Notes: generated by a model not told the origin, from the sequence alone. A DNA stretch of 38,310 nucleotides from Amanita rubescens (GCA_015039365.1 WION01000511.1:1-38310); one strand, 5' to 3'; positions 1 to 11,672 are shown, counted from the first letter of the stretch. Numbers and translations are program-made.

Positions 1-1012
1 ATGAGGACCAGCCTTCTTGAGATCCATTGTGTCAACGCTGATTAATAGCATCATAATCATCTAAGCCCTGTGGAGATACATCTGAAACATCTTGAATTGC
101 TCGAAACGGTGTGTCCTGCTGAATTTCGGATAAAGAGTGGTGGCAAACTCAGCCGAATTCCCCGAGCTGAGCTGTGTTCTCCGATCGGCTCGGCTCTAGT
201 TATGGAGTCGCTGAGTGGTCAGTGTGCGCAATGGGCGGGTGAACGTTGAACGGTCGTCGGAGGCAGCGAGCAAGTATAAATTACAGCGTTGGCACTTTAG
301 CAATGTTTGGCTGTTGTAAACCTAGGCTAGGGTTAGCAACAAACAACGGATTGCTCTCGTCCATGTATATTGCGGAGCACCTGGACCCGCCAACCTAATC
401 ATTCAACCCCACAAATTATGCCATTGTCACCGCATACACCCTCCACTGGCTCAGTAACGTTAACGACTTCAGAGGTTCAGCCATTATCTCCATACAGAGA
501 GCATTAATCTTGAAAATTCACGCGCCAATTTTTTTACCTGTGATAGCACTTGATCCCATTTCAAACCCAAATCTTTCAGTCCTCCCATGTGGAGTACCTG
601 GACGTGGATCTAGAGGAGTGGATGAACTCGATTATGATTGTAAGTCTTCAGCCCAATAGCGACAATGCTACACTGTACTATTTTTTTTTATTTAAAATTT
701 TCATATGGTGTGGTCACTGGTGGTCTTCACAAAACGGATGGACACTATCACACTGGCGATATGGAGACGAATAGTTGGCTCTATACCAAACCCAATCGAC
801 CAATTCGCCCACTCACACCAATACCATAGCTAAAGCGGTAAAACCAAATTCAAATTACAAAGACGAATGGGTGTACCGTGCTGTCATAATTATGTGGTTG
901 ACAGGAATATACAACTAATGCGTCAAGTCAACATCTCCGAATATATATCGCCCCCAGAACTCAGGTCCATTTCTCTCACGAGTGCGCAGAGGTTCCTCAG
1001 CCTTGAGCAGTG
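1..1012. other. Left-edge stretch without a supported gene
   Basis: No convincing coding exon is visible. A short open stretch near 571-639 is bounded by TTTCAG and GTAAGT, but it does not join to anything recognisable. The first bases (2-14) repeat exactly the 13-mer TGAGGACCAGCCT found at 1351-1363. There it lies just upstream of a minus-strand secreted-protein gene, so the left edge may be the promoter or 5' UTR of a related gene outside the window. Confidence 0.4.
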
Positions 1013-1330
1013 TCACGACTGCCCTTTTTTTGTGGTGGTTGCTCCTCGCTCCGGGGACTCTTCTTCAGCTTTTCGCTTGCCCTCGCGGCTTGGCCCGGGC
1101 TCGTAGTCTGGTTTAATTTCAACTCCACCCCCCATGTCGAACCTTACTTCTTTTGGTTTCTTACCAGCTTCCTTTCGTAGGATAAGTCACTTATCCTCTT
1201 TACGAAAAACATCACGAACCTTGGGGGTGGACAAAGCGTCACCTTGGACTCCCCGCGGGTCCAATGGCGCTGCATGCAAGGCACATGCAAAAAGCAGAAT
1301 GATCGGCAGAGTGTAGTGGTGTAGACGCAT
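1013..1330 (-). CDS. Small secreted protein, two exons
   Basis: This gene is too split to show as one ORF. Exon 1 is 1330-1220 and exon 2 is 1171-1013. The 48-bp intron (1219-1172) starts GTTCGT, ends AAAG and carries a CTTAT branch-site-like word. Splicing is phase 0 and gives 89 aa. The N-terminus is a textbook signal peptide: MRLHHYT, then a hydrophobic IILLFACALHA core and a cleavage-like site before APLDPRG. The mature part is hydrophilic and rich in Lys, Glu and Pro, with no cysteine. A TATAAAA box lies at 1390-1396, about 60 bp upstream. I do not recognise the family. It is probably a small secreted protein of the kind fungi deploy outside the cell. The gene structure is fairly certain; the function is unknown. 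Confidence 0.6.
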
Positions 1331-1890
1331 GGCGCAGATAGTAGTATGTGTGAGGACCAGCCTGTTGGAGCTTCATTTGCCCATGCGGGTTTTATAATCC
1401 GACGAGAGGTCAGTTGATCGTAACAGATCGTAACCCTACTGTTAGCCGGAAAATAGGAGGTGATGCGGGTCGTGAAGGAAGGCTAAGTATCCTGGGAGCA
1501 AATCTGCAGCCTTCTGCAGCCGAAAAGTGGGGTCGTAGACCATGTTATCGCGAAACCCGAGAAGGCAGTACTTACCAAAGTTACAAAGTAAACGTTCAAA
1601 CTTCAGACATCATTATCTGATTCCTTCAAACACGTTCGAAGAGTGATCAAGATAGGTGAACATTCCACCTCCCTGTGGGGTTCAATCTGCCATTGAAGAT
1701 GATGGACTCCGATCAATTTGCGAGAGGCAGGCAGGTGTTCTTTATGGTGGTCAGCCGTTATTCAGGAGGAAAAACAAAACGGGGGGACGTGGCAACAAAC
1801 GCCAGAAAAAATGTGGCCAGATTGACATCCGTTGTTGAAAGTTCGGATCGCTAGTAACGCATCCGACCCGGCCGCGGACGTGGACATTGG
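1331..1890. other. Intergenic stretch
   Basis: Apart from the promoter of the minus-strand secreted-protein gene, nothing coding is visible. Short open frames on both strands lack splice or homology support. Confidence 0.4.
1390..1396 (-). promoter_or_regulatory. TATA box of the small secreted protein gene
   Basis: On the minus strand this reads TATAAAA, about 60 bp before the ATG at 1330. It is followed by the GGCTGGTCCTCA segment that recurs at the left edge of the window. Confidence 0.45.
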
Positions 1891-2375
1891 ATGATCCGGA
1901 AACTGGAAACCAACAATGTCGTTGCTCGAGACGGTTTGTTGATGGCAATGCTCAGTGTTGGTGACACATCTAACTTTGTGCAGTTCCGAATGAGTTTCTA
2001 AAAACGTACGTGCCCATCTTCTGGAACTCGGGCTGGGTGGCGCAACTTCCGCTTCAGACTCTATTCGCAAGGGTCAACGTCAAAGGAACGGAGATGCTGT
2101 ACTTGGTACTTAATGATCACATGGATGGACTCGGGCGCTTCGGGCTGTTTTACATGTCAGTGTCGGACTTCAAAACTCGGTTAAACTGGAGGCGCCAAGC
2201 TACTCCAGGGCTCAAGCAACTTGGTTACAAGGTTGGCGGGGTCTGTCAAACTTGCCATATCGTGATATTGCCACCTAATCGTCGGACTCGACCCTCGACC
2301 CTCAATCCTCCCTCTTTCTATGAAGGCGAAGACCCTCTTCCTTCCTTGAAATTACCCCTCTGTTCTTACCAGTGA
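1891..2375 (+). CDS. Candidate two-exon gene of unknown function
   Basis: An ATG at 1891 opens a short frame ending at 1933. A possible 50-bp intron (1934-1983, GTTTGT...GTGCAG) would join it to an open frame from 1984 to the stop at 2373-2375, about 144 aa. The central part (NEFLKTYVPIFWNSGW and the stretch that follows) looks protein-like, with ordered hydrophobic and charged residues. The last 50 residues, rich in Pro and Arg, look like translated non-coding sequence. It ends 20 bp before the aspartic protease start, so it could also be a decayed gene end. No family is recognised. Confidence 0.22.
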
Positions 2376-2392
2376 GCTGGCCAACCTCCACG

Positions 2393-3858
2393 ATGAGGAT
2401 CTGCCTGAGGTTGCGACTTCTCTTCACGATGGCCCTTATCACGATGCTATTTTCGGTTGCTCTTTCTCATCAGTACTGCGAGAATCCTTCGACGTTGGAT
2501 GACCTAAGAACTTGTTGCGATGCGTACTCCGACGTAACCACGAAAGACAAACAAAGTACGACAGGTTCAGGCTCCACTGGTCTCTCTAGGAGAGGTGACA
2601 CCATACGACACGTTCGTGGCTTTTCCTAATTAATATCTTTGCTCGTCAATTGCTCTTATCAATTACCACAGACTATTGGCAAGGTCGCATCTTTCGTTCG
2701 ACACCCATTTTCATCGTCGCGGTCCCGGACTCCATCGCCGACCCTTGAACCGCCGCCCCGACAGCCTCCTGGAATAATTGTGAAGTTAAGAAGAAAAGGT
2801 GAATTATATGCTGCATACATTCTTATCGGGAATCGCCAGCAGCCTGTGGAGGTCATCGTTGATACGGGCAGAACGGATACAGCCATTGTCAAGGGCCAAA
2901 CAGGCACATCTATTGTCCTACCCCTTCCCAATTTTTCTCGCAAACCTTCCAATTACCATGGAGTAATACTCGAGGACAACGTGCGTCTGGGCGGACTTTT
3001 AGTAAAACATCATTTCTGGAACAAGTCGAAATTATCGATCGAGTTGGGGGATAAGTATGAATCAAATGTGGAGGGGTGAGTATCTCCCCGTTCTCTTTAA
3101 CGTTTTTAACAACCACCGCCTTTCTCAGCGTTCTTGCCATGAGCCCTAACGAAAACTCTGCAAGCCTCCAAGGGCATTCTTTTCCCAGAAATGTCCCTCT
3201 GAATGTTTTCGCCCTCTGGCTTTCATATTCTATTCAACCTGAACTCCACCTCGGTTGGATCGACGAAGCCGTCTACACTGGCGACATAGAATACCATCAA
3301 ATTGTCGACCCAGGTGACCTCTGGATGATCGAGGGTGGCCAGATACAGGTTAACGGTAGAATTGTCCTGTCTGGTTTCACGTCTATTATTGACAGCGGTA
3401 CACCTTTCATATATGGCCCTTTGGAGGATGTGGCGAAAATTTATCGATTGCTAGGTGGTGAGGTGATAGGGAATCGGTATTACTTCCCGTGCGACCGTGT
3501 GCGGTCTGTGAGCTTCACATGGGGTACTAATCGACAACCATGGTATATTCCCGATGACATGTAGGTATTTCAAACTAGTGGGAGCAAAAAATTAAACAAT
3601 GATACGCAGTTTCAAATACAGTCGCTTCACGCGCACAAAAGCCGGATCACATCGACCAGTAACAATGTGCGCTGGTGCAATTCAGTACCACAGTGGGCTA
3701 GATAAGGGAAAATGGCGGATTGGCACATTGTACGTCCCTATAGGTCTTTGAGTAAGGCCAACGGTGACTCTGTGTATAGGTTCTTGAGGAGCCTTTATAC
3801 CGTTTTTGATGTACAACATAAGAAAGTCGGGTTTGGGAAGCTCAGAATTGGGCATTGA
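2393..3858 (+). CDS. Divergent pepsin-family (A1) aspartic protease
   Basis: Five exons: 2393-2611, 2672-3075, 3129-3560, 3610-3729 and 3780-3858. All junctions stay in frame and give 417 aa, normal for fungal polyporopepsin-like enzymes. Residues 1-25 form a signal peptide, followed by a propeptide-like region. The first catalytic Asp is in VDTGRTD (Asp137) and the second in IIDSGTP (Asp296). The C-terminus has the family signature FLRSLYTVFD followed by VGFGKL. Oddities: the usual DTGSS-LWV is replaced by DTGRTDTAIV, and the flap Tyr-Gly-Ser/Thr-Gly is not visible in the shortened stretch before NVRLGG. A secreted endopeptidase is likely, but specificity or activity may be altered. The start at 2393 was chosen because it begins the signal peptide; an in-frame ATG-like start at 2372 would place charged and polar residues before it. 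Confidence 0.85.
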
Positions 3859-4582
3859 AAAACGTATTGTAAAAGCAAGACATTACTGTTTTGTTGTAAA
3901 TTTTGTTTTGAGTGTATTATGCTGCATTGGATGTTCAGTCTGCACTTTTAATTGACTACGCCGAAATACAGCTCAGATTACTACTAAACAATAACCTCGC
4001 CAGCCCGAGAGAGAGGAAAAGAAACATAGAATAAACCCAAGCAATAGCAAACGAAACACGGAATGAACCCCAGTGGTGGCAAATAAATATGGAAGGAGGT
4101 AGCAGGGGTATGGGGGGTAATGCAGGTGAGCTAGTAGGATGGATGGGGTTGTGGAGGACGGCTGTGAGACTGACGACAATCGGCATTGATGTAACGGGGA
4201 TATTGTCCCCAGATTCGTCCCGTCAAACGGATACACGTGAAATGACAGGCAGAGTCGACCGCGTGAGCAACAGAAGCAGGCGGGGTCTGGAGAACATCGG
4301 CGGGCGGCTTGATCCCAATGTAATAGTTGCTGTAGGTGTCTGGCCAACAGGGACTATTGTCGTGACACAGGCAGAGCGCTGGGAAGCAGGCACGTCCAGA
4401 TGTGAAGCATCATTGATGCGAACGAGTTCCTCAACCAGGCGGTTGGAGTAGGATGAACATTCGACGAATGATGTACAACATTTAACGTATTATATAAGGC
4501 GCGCAGTCACGCTGTTAGTAATTATCTAATCGAGTCACGGACGCGCCTCGTTCGTGACACCTCCACAAGTCGACCTTCGAGT
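3859..4582. other. Intergenic region with CCT3 promoter
   Basis: Open frames exist on both strands between about 3956 and 4451. A minus frame of about 70 codons from 4449 contains a Cys- and Thr-rich stretch, but I see no start, splice signals or family. The right part is the CCT3 promoter, with a TATATAAG box at 4491-4498, about 85 bp before the ATG. Confidence 0.4.
4535..4546 (+). promoter_or_regulatory. TCACGGACGCGC promoter word (CCT3)
   Basis: This 12-mer ends 36 bp before the CCT3 ATG. The identical word lies at 11673-11684, 25 bp before the MAU2 ATG. Same strand, sequence and rough spacing suggest a shared transcription-factor or initiation element. This is inferred from only two occurrences. 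Confidence 0.4.
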
Positions 4583-6702
4583 ATGGCGCAAACACCAGTT
4601 TTTGTTATGAGTAAGAGACAAGAAATGGCGACAAAAATGAGTACAGGCACTGACCAATATGATTAGATTCTGCTCCTGAACGGCAATCAGGACGGAAAGC
4701 GCAGATCTCAAATATCACAGCAGCAAAAGTGGGTTTGCGCCAAAAGCTTCGGATCGAAACCATTATGCTGATAGCTTACGGTGTAAGACTGTTGCAGATG
4801 TTATCCGGACGTGCTTGGGACCGAAAGCGATGCTGAAGATGATCCTGGATCCTATGGGAGGCATTCTGTACGTCATCGCGAGGAAAATCTGAACCATCTG
4901 CTCAACGGCTGTCCATAACAAGGCTTACGAACGACGGAAACGCCATCCTACGCGAAATAGATGTTGCGCATCCAGCCGCCAAAAACATGATCGAACTCAG
5001 CAGGACGCAAGATGAAGAGTGCGGAGATGGAACGACGAGCGTGATCATCCTTGGCGAGTCCCTCTCAATCGGCTGTCCCTGATCATTTGTAGCTAATGTA
5101 TCTCATTGTAGCCGGAGAAATTCTTGCCCAATCCCTATCTCAACTCGAACTCGATATCCATCCTGTTGTCATCATCTCGGCCTACAACAAAGCGCTGAAA
5201 GAAGCCCTGGAAATAGTGAAACGGATATCTGTTCCTATAGATACATCCAACGACGAGCAAATGTTGTCTCTTATCAAGACCTCCATTGGCACCAAATTTG
5301 TTGTTCGGTGGTCAGACCTTATGTGTAAACTTGCCCTGCAAGCCGTCAGAACTGTCGCACATGAAGAGGGTGGCTTTAAGACGGTTGATATCAAGCGGTA
5401 TGCCCGTGTGGAGAAAGTTCCGGGTGGAGAGATCGAAGGGAGTCGTGTTTTGAGTGGCGTGATGCTTAACAAAGATATTACCCATCCCAACATGCGCAGG
5501 CGTATCAAGAACCCGAGGATCGTTCTGTTGGATTGTCCACTGGAATACAAGAAAGGAGAGAGTCAAACGAATATGGAGTTTTCGAAGGAAACGGATTGGG
5601 CGCGTGCCCAGGTGATTGAAGAAGAGCAGGTTAAGGAGATGGCAAACAAGATACTGGAGTTTAAGCCGGATCTCGTTATCACGGAAAAGGGTATCTCAGG
5701 TGCGCATCTAAAGCAATACTTCGTAACACTAGCTTACTCTTTATAGATCTTGCTCAACACGTCTTTGAAAGAAACAACATATCTGCTATTCGCCGCGTAC
5801 GCAAGTCTGATAACAACCGTATCGCTCTTGCTACCGGTGCAACCATCGTCAATCGGGTCGAGGATCTCCGTGAATCCGACGTCGGTACAAAATGCGGTCT
5901 TTTCCACATTGAAAAGATTGGAGATGAGTAGGGCCGTTCTTCCTTCCTTCTATTAATCACTCACCGCTCGTTTGTTGATGCTAGATATTTCGCCTTCATC
6001 GACGAGTGCGACACTCCAAAAGCATGCACCATCCTCCTGCGCGGCCCCTCCAAGGACATTCTAAACGAGATTGAGCGCAACCTCCAAGACGCGATGTCTG
6101 TCGCCCGCAATGTTGTTTTCAACCCTCTTCTTGCCCCTGGAGGTGGAGCGACTGAGATGGCGATCAGCGTTGGCCTACAGGCCAAATCAAAGAACGTTCT
6201 TGGAGTGGAAGCTGGGCCTTTCCGTGCTGTTGCTGATGCAATGGAGGTTATTCCCAGAACCTTGGCCCAGAATAGCGGCGGCAATGCGATCCGAGTGTTG
6301 ACCGAGTTAAGGGTGCGCATATATGCATATATTTGTTACCCTTTACTGATACTGTTAATGATTAGGCGAAACATGCCAATGGGGAGTCGTCGTGGGGCAT
6401 TAACGGAGAGACGGGTAAGATCGTAGATATGAAGGATTACGGGCTGTACGAATCTGCTAGTGTTAAGGTACGGAAGGTTCTTTCCACTCTGGTCCGCCTT
6501 GGACTAACCGTCATTATAGATTCAAACTTATCAAACAGCCATCGAGGTTCGTGTTCTATTTTATCTCACTATTCCCTTGTTTTATGGGGTATTGTAGGCT
6601 GCACGTATGCTTTTGCGTGTTGATGACGTTGTACAAGCCATCCGAAAGGATAAGGAGGGCGGCGCTGCATCTGGGCCTCCTCCTGAAGAGATGGCGGAGT
6701 AA
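4583..6702 (+). CDS. CCT3: T-complex protein 1 subunit gamma (CCT3/TRiC)
   Basis: Ten exons: 4583-4610, 4667-4728, 4788-4867, 4923-5053, 5112-5699, 5747-5927, 5985-6312, 6366-6467, 6520-6546 and 6598-6702. They splice to 543 aa, the usual size. This is one of eight subunits of the cytosolic ATP-driven chaperonin that folds actin, tubulin and other proteins. Group II chaperonin hallmarks are present: RTCLGPKAM and DPMGG near the N-terminus, the catalytic GDGTTS loop (about residues 91-96), GGGATE (409-414), and the gamma-type VIRTCLGPK and [10 protein letters not shown] contexts. Intron 4 (5054-5111) begins GCGAGT, a GC-AG intron; every other intron is GT-AG. Exon 9 is only 27 bp. A TATA box and the TCACGGACGCGC word precede the gene. 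Confidence 0.96.
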
Positions 6703-8555
6703 TAAATCGGATCAAAGGGAAATAAAACAAAAAGTTCGGTTAGTTTGTTGCGTCGTGCTAGATCTTCAATGGTTCCGATGAGGCCCATGAGCTATCACGC
6801 GATGACACGCATAGGCACGTTCTTAGGACTATTTTTCATCATCGTGTCAAAGTTACAAAAAGATTCTGATATTCCCATTTTTATATTTTGATTCGTAAGT
6901 CCATTATGCAGGCGGTGTATATGAAAACCGGCCTCATCCACTATTCCTTCCAATGAGCTGACGAAAACCCGTTGACGCCATCAGGATCTAGCAGTCGATG
7001 ATCTGGCCGATGCAAACAGTCGTTCTCTTCTGACCTAGGAGCATACCATAGGACACAGGAGAGACTCGATGAGAGACGATGGCATGATATCGATTCCAGA
7101 AGTGTTCAGTGCCGCGATAGCAAATACTGGTAGAGATGATCATGCCGCTACCGGTGCTACGTCCCATCCTGTAGCGATCATTGTCATCCCTATCTCCTCT
7201 CTCATTCTCCGGTCCATCCTTGCGGCTTATGCGGCGAGGATAATATGGCTCCTCGCGGCGAGTGGATCGTTGATTCGGATGGCTTGTATGAGGGATCCGT
7301 GTGCTAGTGACAGTCGCTTGCATACTTTAAATCATTATGTCCGGATAGATAAGCTTCAGAGGTGTACTCGCCACGGTCACCCCATAGGTTTAGGCCGTAG
7401 AGCATATAGTAGTACGGGTATAAGTAGTTGTGGCAACGATGCCAGACTGTGAGTACTAGCGTCTTCCCAGGAGCAGCACATCAGTTCTTGCCATCTGCCA
7501 CAAGAAAGCCTTTCCGTTTTCTGGTAGCAGTTTTACACTTAGTAGTTACGCATCAGCGCTGTGGAGCTTAGTATATACATACCTCGACAGTAAATTCCAG
7601 GAGGAACTACTATGCGCATCAAATTGTCGGCGCTTGGGGCCGAGCTACCGTTCCACTGGAGTATCAAGTTCTCCCGTTGGCTAGTGTGTGAATCCAGAAT
7701 CACGATGTATGATATTCACGGATCCTCAAAGTATTTGCAGACTCGACAATCGCGAGCATGAACCTAAGTTTTCTGGACAGAAGTTTATGCAAGTCTGACA
7801 GCTCGGCTCGGGACGCGGAGTGGGAAGATCAGCGTATAGCGTGTGCAAAGCATGGGGATCTAAGCGCCCTAAGTTCTTGAATAGCTTTCTAATGTTCCTC
7901 TCACATTGTGATGATGCACCTCACATCTGTATGTTCAACATTGCTTCTTATGTTCGTTTTCAACGATCGCATGGAAAACAAGAGTTTATGTTCAGATCCT
8001 GGGATGCCGAAAAGTGCGCACCGATAAGACGCCACCCACACAGTTCCTTACTCAGCAATGATATGAACACATTTCGTCGCCAACAGACCCAGGGTAAATT
8101 ACGTACAGTCGAAAATCCTGATCATGCGGTTGGGCGCGGGAGCAGATGGACCTAAGTAAATTGTTTGCTTCGTCGAGATGTGCATTTTGATAACCCATAT
8201 GGTCTACTCTGGGCTTACCAAGCTGCGCGCTGATTGCGCAGATGCCGCCATTTTTACTATCACAATGTTAATGCGCATGGAGCGGTCCAATCTGATCCGG
8301 GATGTGACGTGAAATCCGAAACACAGCTTGTTTGATCATTAACCTCTGTTTAGCATGTGAAGTACATACAAAGTTTAACTCGTACATTTGTTTAGCTTTA
8401 CAACTAGTGCCGTGAGCGATACACGCGAATAATATACCCAGATGAAAACAGGAAAAGCATAAACCATGTCATCACGTATCCACATACAGTCAAATAGATA
8501 TGAGAAGAGACAAACAGGAAACGTACAGTGTCGTAACGACGTAAAAGCAGGGTAA
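6703..8555. other. Long stretch without a supported gene
   Basis: Includes the CCT3 3' end (AATAAA-like words at 6701-6726) and the 3' flank of the first DUF6534 gene. The minus strand between about 7460 and 6990 has two adjoining open frames, one Tyr-rich and one Arg/Asp-rich. The plus strand has frames at 7069-7452 and 7820-8155. None shows a family motif, signal peptide or convincing splice junctions. A degraded gene is possible near 6990-7460. Confidence 0.4.
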
Positions 8556-10482
8556 TTATGACGCTGCCCTAGGAACGAGTGCAGTTGTACTTTTATGTGC
8601 ACCGATGAACTGCACAGTCACAGGTGCATCGTCGTCGTACTGGATGTTCTTTTCCACATTGACTTCAACGCGCTGTAGTTGGATGTCGTCCCCTTTCTGC
8701 TGCGACTGTGAGAGAAAGGCGTAAGCGATCTCCTGGACGTAATGCGGAGAGGTACGCACCTGTTGTGAACCACTTGGTCTATTTATTCCTCTAATCGCAT
8801 TGGTTGCGCTGTTTGTGCGGGCATGCGCTTGGCGTAACTGATGACGTGTATTCAACCTGCCATGTCGTAAGTAATGGTCCCCGATAGACAAATAAGACTT
8901 ACGATGCCAGGAAGGAGTTGGCATACACTAAAACTTTATCAGTATCGTGACCCCTCTACAACCAATGTTAGCTTACGTTTTGCAATAATGAAGTGAAGGC
9001 CCATGAAAATCAAAGTATCTTTGACGGCGAGCCACTGTTTGCTAATTAATACTTGCGAGACGGAGGTGAGTGGAAAAATGCGTACACAAATCATGGAAAC
9101 AATTGTTGCAAAACTATGTCGAGCCGTTAACAAGTGTTGATCAACAGAGTAGGTGAATGTAACGTACCCGGTTAATGATCCAATTTCAAAAGTATACAAA
9201 ATGAGTGAATCGATGACGTTATTAAGACTGGTTGCGAAAATTTGTCAATACTTTGCGCGGTAAGGAAAGACCATTTATTCAAACCTTAGCGACTTGGAAC
9301 GGCTCATGTATAATAATGTGAATAGACTGAGTGTGATGATGACGTCCACGGCCGACGAAAGGGAGAGGCCGAGAGAAAAGAGCCACTAAATCCGAACATC
9401 TGTTAGAAATGCTTATAAATCCATTCCTAACATACCCGGAACTCGCTCTTAAACCTGGTGAATGTCCCCAAGCGGATCCTGTTTGAATGTTTTTAGCGAG
9501 TGAGTTTTATCGCTGACAAGTCTCTCACATTTCTGCACTGGTCGCTGAAGCACATAACAAACAAGATCAGCAAGATACTTGAGTTCCATTGATATTGAAC
9601 ATACAACAAGCGGAGCCTGCGGACACGAGTTTAGAATGCGGGTAACATGATCATGGGATATTACATACAGAGACGACAAACAGCCAGCACCACCTGAATA
9701 TCCGTTTTACATTTGTTCTCCAACAAGGACATGTCATACAACTTACAATCGGTAAGCAGAGCCAGTATTTACGTCTACTAACTGCCACGAAGTATGAGAC
9801 ATCGAGATGTATGCATAGGACAATTGCGACATACGATGAAAGATGCGGTGCACATAATAACTAAGAACCATTAAGCATGCAAGTGCATAGACAATCAATC
9901 ATGAGACTTACAAGTGAACGAGAATGGTAAGGATCGCGGTAAATATGATCGTTAACTACCCCAGGATATTTCGTTATTACATTCGACCACAATCGAATGT
10001 TGACGTACAGAAACAGCCCTGTCAGGGATAAGTTAAGATGAGCGCAATCTATCAAAGCGGTTCACTCACAAAGGAATCGTGTTAATTTTGTCCGCATCCC
10101 CAAAGTCCGAAATCAAGTAAGTCCATATTCCACCCCATGTCAGTGCCGTGTGTGTCACGTCGAGCATCCTGAAAGGACGCTAAGGATATTGCAACTTGTA
10201 CAGATGATTGACATACCATATGACGGTGACCTGTAGCAATGTCAGCAATAGTAGCAATCGGCGTTGGTCGACTTACGAGCCCTTTTGTGAATGGATGATC
10301 TTCGGGGTACAATTTGAGATAGACGATGGTTTGAACGGTCGTCGCGCCTGACAAGCTGTTGTGCGTATCAATGATCCGAATGGGCGCTCATATTGAGAAG
10401 TCACGTACAAAGAACCAAAGAGAGCTCCCAGTAGCAGCGCTCCGAAAGTCTTCGGAATGTCTCGGCTTAGCGGATTACTCAT
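8556..10482 (-). CDS. DUF6534-family multi-pass membrane protein, copy A
   Basis: The gene reads as 19 exons giving 331 aa. The first exons are 10482-10409, 10355-10277, 10230-10217 and 10168-10070; the stop codon is 8556-8558. Several exons are tiny: 10, 12, 14 and 16 nt. The order of motifs is that of the basidiomycete DUF6534 family. It starts DIPKTFGALLLGALF, then TVQT-YLKLYPED, W-LD-THTALTW, a central HRIF-LSRRKYW-PIVVLA segment and GLSLSSAVDVIIT. Near the end come NNVIDSLILYTFE-GSLTG, FMGLHFI-AKLYANSFLASLN and a hydrophilic tail. About seven membrane helices are expected. The family's function is unknown; an integral membrane or receptor-like role is only inference. A TATATCAT box lies about 70 bp upstream. 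The paralogue is at 15234-17204. Confidence 0.85.
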
Positions 10483-10551
10483 TTTCGAGGCGTCTTCAGC
10501 GGGTCTCCTATTGCGGGGTAAAGGGAATGAGCAGCGATTGCACTACGTAGG

Positions 10552-10559
10552 ATGATATA
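10552..10559 (-). promoter_or_regulatory. TATATCAT box of DUF6534 copy A
   Basis: On the minus strand this reads TATATCAT, about 70 bp before the ATG. The same word occurs at 17261-17268, about 57 bp before copy B. Surrounding bases are less similar, so conservation suggests a core promoter element. Confidence 0.4.
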
Positions 10560-11672
10560 AGTCGGCGATCGGGGTTACACAAGCCTTTTAGACGAAAAAC
10601 AGGTCAGTTACGGGCTGTACTTTGGGCAGGGCATGGAACTCACATATGAAGGAGGCCGGGGACGGGGAACTGAGCTCGGTCTGTCTTTTTAAGTGTGTCA
10701 TGCGGTGCTTCATGCACTGCCAAAATTGGAATGGGACGATTGAGATCTACACAATTATCCGCATCCGGACTGGTATATCCTACCACATCTTGAATTCTCG
10801 TCCCGATAACCACGGCGGCGCCGAGGACAAATGAGATCCACGACATCTGACAGAATTAGGATATGTTATGATGTGCAGCGGAGCAATTGATAAATCCCGT
10901 ACCCGGATGTCTACGTAGGAAGACATCATGGGCGCGATGTGGCGAGGGCGCTGGTGGTAGTATTGAATTCACGGCGGTCCCGTGTTCCGAGGTCCGTGAA
11001 GAGAATGAACAATGGCAGTTTGCTTTTAGGTACGGAAATGTCTTGGTATGTCGGAATATCGCCACCTGTCACCGTAAGTTTTGCGATTAGATAAAGGCCA
11101 AGCAAACAAGCTTACCGAATGATGTACTAGGGTAGAGCCGGCGTCTCAGTACAGGGACCATGTCTCTGACATTGACGTTTTTGACAGAGTTGGAAGGAGC
11201 TGTACAGGAATTCCAAAAATCGTGAGAATTCGAGTGGTTATCTAATTCTAAAGTCGCACACGATCGACGACGAGCAGACTAAAGATTTCGTTTCTTAGTG
11301 TCCAACAGTACGAGGTGAAGATTAATGAAAAACTGGGTAGGACCAGCGTCCTGCAGGCTGCAGGACATCCTTCTCGAAGATCCATTCCCCTTGTTTCAGC
11401 CACAATATCATTGCCCTGATAAACGACGACCCTGAAAACGGACGTTGGCTCAAAGCGGAAGGAGAGCTGCAGGAGTCCAGTTTTCGCCTTAAGGAAAGAA
11501 TGTCTATCTGGCGATAAGAGTCCCCTTTCATTTCTCGTCGGAAATGAATCTGCGCGCGAGAATTCGCATCAGTCTTCTACTCGCTTCTTTATATTGTCGA
11601 GTAACAATTGTGCATTGTTCATTCAACTCCGTATACGCTTAATGACATGTAATTTAGATGCGTGATGCGGCG
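10560..11672. other. Gap between DUF6534 copy A and MAU2; possible gene remnants
   Basis: On the minus strand there are protein-like pieces: one beginning MSWISFVLGAAVVIG (10846-10640), one around 11070-10930 containing PKSKLPLFILFTDLG and preceded by a GTGACAG acceptor-like site, and an ATG-initiated frame at 11531-11322. They do not join into a single recognisable protein. An acceptor-donor chain is suggestive of a decayed or unfamiliar minus-strand gene. Nothing firm can be annotated. Confidence 0.25.

Noticed and set aside
3956..4451. Overlapping plus and minus ORFs between the protease and CCT3
   Set aside because: Both strands are open over much of the region, with no start context, splice sites or family motif on either.
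5182..5566. Minus-strand ORFs of 84-122 codons
   Set aside because: Antisense to the large CCT3 exon 5, which is certain from protein conservation.
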